A stretch of DNA of 64,000 nt from CALRGE01 sp964360635 (GTDB lineage: Bacteria; Patescibacteriota; Gracilibacteria; UBA1369; 2-02-FULL-48-14): the NCBI GenBank assembly GCA_964360635.1, contig CAYHXO010000006.1, forward strand, positions 8,330 through 72,329, in the 5' to 3' direction. Positions within the stretch are counted from its first letter, which is position 1. The number at the start of each line of letters is the position of its first letter. A program made the position numbers and the translations under genes. Below are positions 59,023 through 64,000 of the stretch, one piece after another. The notes below the pieces were generated by a model. That model ran no database searches. It was not told where the DNA came from and worked only from the letters and a program-made list of their open reading frames with translations.

Positions 59023-61101
59023 TTAAATGGAAGAAGACTCAGGTACAAGAATTTCACCTGTTACACACGCACGTATTCGGCGATGAGTGTGTTTGAAACT
59101 CATATAATCCCTGTAGTAGATAGCTGAGTAAGGATCTCGAACCCATGGTCCATAAGCAACAGACCCACATTCGTTATTTTCAACAAATGATGTTTTTGTT
59201 TCACCAGAAAGTAAGATAAATGATTGGTCTCTTAAACAATCAATTGGCTTCCTAATGGAAAGGACTACATAGGCTAAATCATTGAGCCCCACAACTCCTT
59301 TCCCTTCATAGTATTTTTCAAAAGCTTCTAATCTATCTTGAGTTGATGTAGATTTATTCTTGTTCCATGCATCAAAGTCATCAGCTTCAAGGTTGCATTT
59401 GCCTTCGCAGATAACAAATATGCACTTTCCTGTTTTTTTTGAGCTGGGTGGTATTATAAAAGACTTTGCTATTTTTTTCAGAGTAGTTTTATAAAAATCC
59501 TCGAAATAAGCATTTTTATCATTGAAAAGATGATCTATTATACCAGTCGCCTTATCACAATCCAATTGATTTATGGCTGAAATTAATCTTTCTGACTCTG
59601 TATCAGGAATAATAATTAATATCGGCTCTAGAAGTTTTTGTAATTCACCGATTTGTTGTTTTGTAAGTCGCGTAGCTAAGGAGAATTTGACGACTTCTTT
59701 TGAAGGAACAGGCTCTCCTTTCTTCGAATCTACGATAAGATTAAATGTTCTCAATGCTTCTGAATAATTCCTTTCCACAAGTTCCATAAGCCATTTTATG
59801 TTTTCTTGATTTTCTTGTTCTTTCTTAAATTCTCTGTCTTTTACTTCTCCATGATGTTTTAACATACTTCCAGCTCCATCCAACCTCAAACTAACCCTCA
59901 CCTTATTTTGATCAATCTTCACATCAGCCAAAACAACTTTTCCATCTTCTGTGAAGGCATTTAAATAGACAGTGTATTTTACACTATCTGTTAAATTAAG
60001 TTTGCCACTATTAAGTTTCTCTTGTAGTCGGTTTAGATGTAAAAGAAAAGTCGGTAAATCCGGCATAAACTCAGGATGATTTCTTTCAAATACATCCCAA
60101 ATAACATGTCCATCTTTAAGAACAGGCTTTGGTGTCACTTTAATCTCAATTTTGCCTTTATATTCTTTTCTATTTTTCTTAATTATTTTCTCTGTTTTTC
60201 CCACTAAACTTGGAAGAGTTGTTTCTTTTGTAAATAATTTTTCCAAATCGAATGTACCCGTATCAATTTCGATTGGATTTGCATATAAAAGAATTTCTTC
60301 AAGATCAGGAGAATCAGCAACTTCTAAAATCACATCACCCTCTCTAAAAAGTTTTGTAAAGAAAAGTGATAGTCCGCCATAATTTAGCAATCTTTGATCT
60401 TGAATTTCAACATCTGGTCTCGTACCTGTGCTTTTTCTTGCAATAGCAAAATCTGCAACCAACTTTTGCAATAACGCCTTATCCATAGGAATTCCAAAAT
60501 CAGCTTTATAGTTTTTTTCAAGATTTGGTTCGAAAGAAACTTCACCTAAAATCTTTGGCATACCCATCCATTCAAAAAAATCCAGAGCGGTTTCATGCAA
60601 TTTAATTGGATCAAGTCCTAATTTTCTAATTTCAATTATGATTTCTTGCTGAAGAGCAGATCGCGTAGAATCCGGCCTCCCACTTGAAGTGAAAATATCG
60701 TCAATATTAAATACCGGCTTTGGTGCATCTTCAGGCCACTTAACTTCATTTATGCCTTTTACAGGACCATTTTCTTTATCAGGTTGAGGTTCTCTTTCAA
60801 GATTAGTTGGAATATTTACAAATGAAGTAGCTGGATTATCCTCTAAAATAAGTGTGACTTTGCTCTGTGTATACCTTCGTATATTTAAAACTTTTTCTCC
60901 TTCAAATATACCCTCACCATTTGTTTCCCCGTCAATAATTACTTCTTCTCCGTGTTTCAATTTAAATGGATGCCAAGGTACAGGTTTCCTATCTTTATCT
61001 ATTATTTTGACTTCAAACTTGCATCCGAAGAAATCATCTGAAACTCTTTGTTCAGAATCCACAGTTAGGTCTACTTTTCTTGGAAGATCTTTATTACTCA
61101 T
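59023..61101 (-). CDS. Unknown protein, 692 aa
   Basis: I do not recognise this protein. There is no signal peptide or membrane helix. The first ~90 residues look like a beta-sandwich (KFEVKIIDKDRKPVPWHPFKL, GETNGEGIFEGEKVLNI), resembling carboxypeptidase-regulatory or Ig-like folds. The middle ~150-480 is mixed, with KIEIKVTPKPVLKDGHVIWD and KVRVSLRLDGAGSML. The C-terminal ~150 residues have several Cys (IFVICEGKCNLEADDFDAW, DCLRDQSF, NNECGS, RACVTGE), ending in a Tyr-rich stretch. It lies 7 bp downstream of the coiled-coil/TPR gene, so the two are an operon. Confidence 0.75.
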   Translation of the reverse strand: MSNKDLPRKVDLTVDSEQRVSDDFFGCKFEVKIIDKDRKPVPWHPFKLKHGEEVIIDGETNGEGIFEGEKVLNIRRYTQSKVTLILEDNPATSFVNIPTNLEREPQPDKENGPVKGINEVKWPEDAPKPVFNIDDIFTSSGRPDSTRSALQQEIIIEIRKLGLDPIKLHETALDFFEWMGMPKILGEVSFEPNLEKNYKADFGIPMDKALLQKLVADFAIARKSTGTRPDVEIQDQRLLNYGGLSLFFTKLFREGDVILEVADSPDLEEILLYANPIEIDTGTFDLEKLFTKETTLPSLVGKTEKIIKKNRKEYKGKIEIKVTPKPVLKDGHVIWDVFERNHPEFMPDLPTFLLHLNRLQEKLNSGKLNLTDSVKYTVYLNAFTEDGKVVLADVKIDQNKVRVSLRLDGAGSMLKHHGEVKDREFKKEQENQENIKWLMELVERNYSEALRTFNLIVDSKKGEPVPSKEVVKFSLATRLTKQQIGELQKLLEPILIIIPDTESERLISAINQLDCDKATGIIDHLFNDKNAYFEDFYKTTLKKIAKSFIIPPSSKKTGKCIFVICEGKCNLEADDFDAWNKNKSTSTQDRLEAFEKYYEGKGVVGLNDLAYVVLSIRKPIDCLRDQSFILLSGETKTSFVENNECGSVAYGPWVRDPYSAIYYRDYMSFKHTHRRIRACVTGEILVPESSSI

Positions 61102-61108
61102 ATATAAA

Positions 61109-63970
61109 TTATTTTAGCCAAATAGTACTTTGGTCGATGTCATTAATTATTTTTATCAATTTACTTAAGAGTTCTTGGTCAATAGCTCCAAGCTGTTGCA
61201 AAACTTTTTCCTTATCTTTACGTTGATAGTTAGCATTATTTTTTGCTCCCAATGTAAATAATTTAAATGATAGCAACTCATCATTTCCTGTAATTCTTAG
61301 TGACAAGAAAGATAATGCATACCAGTCTTCAGATGAATGTAGATCTGATCTTTCGGCAAGCATCGTATTTATCATATCTATTAAAAATTTATTAATTTCT
61401 TCTGAGACAACCATTCCATCTTGATATTTCTTCAAAACAAACCTTGGATTTTTGCTCAATAGAAATTTTAGTACAAAAGAAGCTTCTTTATCTTCTTTTA
61501 AAATTACAAATTCATTATAAAGAAAATCTAATTCATCTCTGTTTAAATTATAGATTTTTATTGTTTCTAATATTTTCTGATAAAATTTTAGTAAGAAAGT
61601 CGGAGTATATATTGATTCAGCCTTAAATTTAGCTAAATATGTCTTATCCATTGTATAAATTATAGACATTTGCTCCACTGACTCATCTTCCATACCGGAC
61701 AAAGCCAAAGTTCTACACAATGTCAGCCTTGCTTCTAAGTTTTTTGGATTTCTCTCCAATGCAAGCTTTCCGTGTTTAATGGCAATTGGTAGTTCATCTT
61801 CTGAAATGTTGATTCTTGCCAAATTTTGCCACCCGGTTGATGCTAATTCATTTTTATCTTCTGGTGTAATTTTACCAACATTTCTGTATCTCTTTTTTGC
61901 TTCGACAATATCTCCCAAACCTTCAGAAGCTATCGCCATACCAAGTTGGTTTTCAACTACTGTTGGATCATCTTCAAGAGCCTTTTTGAAAACAGCAATT
62001 GCACCCTCAAAATCGTCTTTATTCTCAGCATGTTCTAATAACAAAAACCCCTGTCTCAATCTTTGTAGTGCGGTATTTTTCAAACTTTCTTCTGTAAGAT
62101 GGACTATTTTTTCCAGATTGGAATTTGCAATATAAACAGCCAAAACTACAGCTTTTACAGATTCATTTATAGTCGACAAATGTTGCATTGATTCCACCCT
62201 AAAACTATCGATACTCGATCTAACTTCATCAATAGCACCAACTGTTTCAGCGAATCCTCCTTGCATTACATCAACAATTCTTTCTCCAATCTCTTCCAAA
62301 TTAATCATTCCTTCAGCAATAAATCCCATTGCGCCAAGCATTCCCCTTAAGCAAGATTCTGATCTTAACTGGATGTCTTCCATTGTTTCCGATCTTGCAT
62401 CTGCTCTAACAAGAAGGTCACGAATATCTTCAAATGTCATGCCTGAACTGGCTACAATTTGCGCTATTCTTGCCATATGATCCTCAGTTCTTGCTAAGTG
62501 TCCTTCAGATATATTTGCTATATCTTTTAATTCCTCAATGCTCATTCCCGTCCTCTCTTGCAATGTTCTTATCCTGACAAGCTCTTCTCTTGATTCACTT
62601 CCTATCTCAACCAATCCCGCCAAATGATGACTGGATTCAGCAGACGATCTGGCAATTCCTCCTAAATGCTTCTCATTTCTCGCCCCAACCTCTGCAACTG
62701 TATTTAAAATCCTCGAAACACCAATATTTACTCGTAACTGATGTTTCATCAACTCAAGCTGTTCAGATCTTTGCCATGTACCGACTTCGGCATGCCCAAG
62801 AAGTTGCTCCGTTAGACCGTTTGTTCTATCTCTTTGAGCAATTGCATAATCGCCTTGTCCAAGCCCTTCCATAATATTGAAATTCATATCCGTCATACTT
62901 CCACCCAAGCGAGCTCTTCGATCAGTTCTTTTAATTGAATGTTGGAGGTCGGAACTTAACAAATCTAAATTCGTTAGATCAACAAGAAATTCTTGAGGCA
63001 TAGGACTTCGCTTTGCTTGTTCAGCCATTGCAATTAACGCACGTCCAGATTGAAGAAAAGCTAGAAGATTTTCATCTCCTGACATTTGTTGAACACTTTG
63101 CAAAATCTTTAACTTACGAATTGAATCCGGCTTTGAAAGAAGTTCAGATGGCTCTGACATTATCTCTAAAATTTCTTCCATTTCTTTCAACATTTTGTCA
63201 CGAGATGAATCAATTGCCTGACTAATATCAGTTCTACTATCTCTAAAATCCACAATTGTTTTACGATCAAAAAACCTTCCATTTTCTCCAGATATGTAAT
63301 TTCTCATATCCGCTCCGCTTAAGGGTTCCTGCACCTCAAAAGACAGTCCAAATTTATTTGCAGCAATTTCTGCTAATTTTGACCAATATTTCTCCATAAT
63401 TCTCTTCTTCATGTAAGCTTCTGTATTCCCTCTTGTTTTGGAAAATATGAGTGTTCCACCCTCGTCAAATCGATACCCACCCGCATTAAGTTTATTATCT
63501 ATGAAATTTCTCAAACAAGTAACTCCGGCTTCGTTAAGTAAACCTTTTGCATATGCGCCAAGTGTTAGAAAGAAAATTTCTTCATCAACTAATGCATCTC
63601 TTAAAGCTTTACTATCTAAAACCGGACCCTTAACACTTGAGAGTGTTCGATTCGCACCTCTAAGATTTGCATTTACATCCATCAATCCACTTCTTGTTTC
63701 CTGATGCAATCTATCCGCTGAATGATCGATACTAACTAAAGTTCTATTTCCTTCTCCAATTTTTTGATCGGTAGATCTGGCAATTCCTTCCATACTTGTA
63801 AGAGTTGATCCAACACCGGACAATCCGGCTTCAACTCCACGCAGTGTATTATTTACCGCATCGAAACCTTGTCCGGAAATATTTGCCAGCAATCTGTTCG
63901 ATTCAAGCATTTCTCTTTGCCCTCCACGCATCTCTTGAAAAGCGCCCCTGAATTCTAGTCCGAATCGCAC
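61109..63970 (-). CDS. Large coiled-coil plus TPR protein, 953 aa (5' end may be outside window)
   Basis: The function is not recognised. Residues ~20-120 and ~400-620 are long helical, low-hydrophobicity heptad-like stretches (GSTLTSMEGIARSTDQKIGE, RIVDVMQGGFAETVGAIDEV) reminiscent of chemoreceptor or tape-measure coils. Residues ~130-260 contain a globular part (FFLTLGAYAKGLLNEAGV). Residues ~630-790 hold TPR units (DFEGAIAVFKKALEDDPTVVENQLGMAIA, LPIAIKHGKLALERNPKNLEARLTL). The GTG at 63970 is the first start-like codon, but the frame stays open to the edge, so the true start may lie beyond. It is probably co-transcribed with the 692-aa gene. Confidence 0.7.
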   Translation of the reverse strand: MRFGLEFRGAFQEMRGGQREMLESNRLLANISGQGFDAVNNTLRGVEAGLSGVGSTLTSMEGIARSTDQKIGEGNRTLVSIDHSADRLHQETRSGLMDVNANLRGANRTLSSVKGPVLDSKALRDALVDEEIFFLTLGAYAKGLLNEAGVTCLRNFIDNKLNAGGYRFDEGGTLIFSKTRGNTEAYMKKRIMEKYWSKLAEIAANKFGLSFEVQEPLSGADMRNYISGENGRFFDRKTIVDFRDSRTDISQAIDSSRDKMLKEMEEILEIMSEPSELLSKPDSIRKLKILQSVQQMSGDENLLAFLQSGRALIAMAEQAKRSPMPQEFLVDLTNLDLLSSDLQHSIKRTDRRARLGGSMTDMNFNIMEGLGQGDYAIAQRDRTNGLTEQLLGHAEVGTWQRSEQLELMKHQLRVNIGVSRILNTVAEVGARNEKHLGGIARSSAESSHHLAGLVEIGSESREELVRIRTLQERTGMSIEELKDIANISEGHLARTEDHMARIAQIVASSGMTFEDIRDLLVRADARSETMEDIQLRSESCLRGMLGAMGFIAEGMINLEEIGERIVDVMQGGFAETVGAIDEVRSSIDSFRVESMQHLSTINESVKAVVLAVYIANSNLEKIVHLTEESLKNTALQRLRQGFLLLEHAENKDDFEGAIAVFKKALEDDPTVVENQLGMAIASEGLGDIVEAKKRYRNVGKITPEDKNELASTGWQNLARINISEDELPIAIKHGKLALERNPKNLEARLTLCRTLALSGMEDESVEQMSIIYTMDKTYLAKFKAESIYTPTFLLKFYQKILETIKIYNLNRDELDFLYNEFVILKEDKEASFVLKFLLSKNPRFVLKKYQDGMVVSEEINKFLIDMINTMLAERSDLHSSEDWYALSFLSLRITGNDELLSFKLFTLGAKNNANYQRKDKEKVLQQLGAIDQELLSKLIKIINDIDQSTIWLK

Positions 63971-64000
63971 GTAACAGGAGAAAAAGAAAGAGAAGGGTAA

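Overview
The window reads as a low-GC chromosome segment of a Patescibacteria/CPR bacterium. A Peregrinibacteria-like lineage is my best guess, from gene content and style rather than from any search. UGA works as an ordinary stop: several stop/start junctions are ATGA overlaps, so this is not the recoded Gracilibacteria/Absconditabacteria code. Genes are tightly packed. Several promoters put the transcription start on or just before the ATG, and Shine-Dalgarno sequences are rare.

Region by region: (1) 0-13 kb holds lexA with a palindrome between its -35 and -10, a degenerate metallo-beta-lactamase-fold protein, an unknown gene behind a perfect inverted repeat, enolase, an unassigned structured RNA (about 3.58-3.93 kb), the two-subunit serine dehydratase, a DUF4143 ATPase behind tandem promoter repeats, a Phd-like mini-gene, purN, and a ferredoxin - 2-oxoacid:ferredoxin oxidoreductase - ferredoxin operon. 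A lipoprotein and a sugar nucleotidyltransferase follow on the other strand. (2) 12.9-24.6 kb is the most remarkable part: six tandem paralogous Cys-rich proteins of 529-555 aa, with a ribbon-helix-helix gene at the head of the first operon and two TrmB-type regulators, one on the left flank and one inside the array. Each protein has a zinc-ribbon module at both ends and an internal duplication. In the first internal domain nearly all cysteines fall at multiples of three residues. (3) 24.6-30.8 kb: MazEF, a T4SS coupling-type ATPase operon with two possible effector-like proteins and an MFS transporter, and HicBA. (4) 30.9-36.2 kb: two PurP-type ATP-grasp proteins with a full-length PurH, then YidD and a LysM/M23 peptidase. 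(5) 36.2-48.9 kb: a 1307-aa surface beta-helix/TSP3 protein, a hydrolase lipoprotein, a DUF475 membrane protein, mutL, an HNH endonuclease, and DUF4012 and DUF3352-like membrane-anchored proteins. (6) 49-50.4 kb: an AbiE toxin-antitoxin unit bounded by 15-bp direct repeats. (7) 50.5-58.9 kb: MOSC-like protein, alaS, lipoprotein, miaB, LemA-like, PH-domain, GT4, murG and ftsW. (8) 59-64 kb: two large unrecognised proteins, one with coiled coil plus TPR, running to the edge.

Functionally the window mixes glycolysis, serine and 2-oxoacid catabolism, late purine synthesis, cell-envelope growth, repair, three toxin-antitoxin systems and the Cys-rich paralog array. I consider the array the best candidate for an undescribed system.
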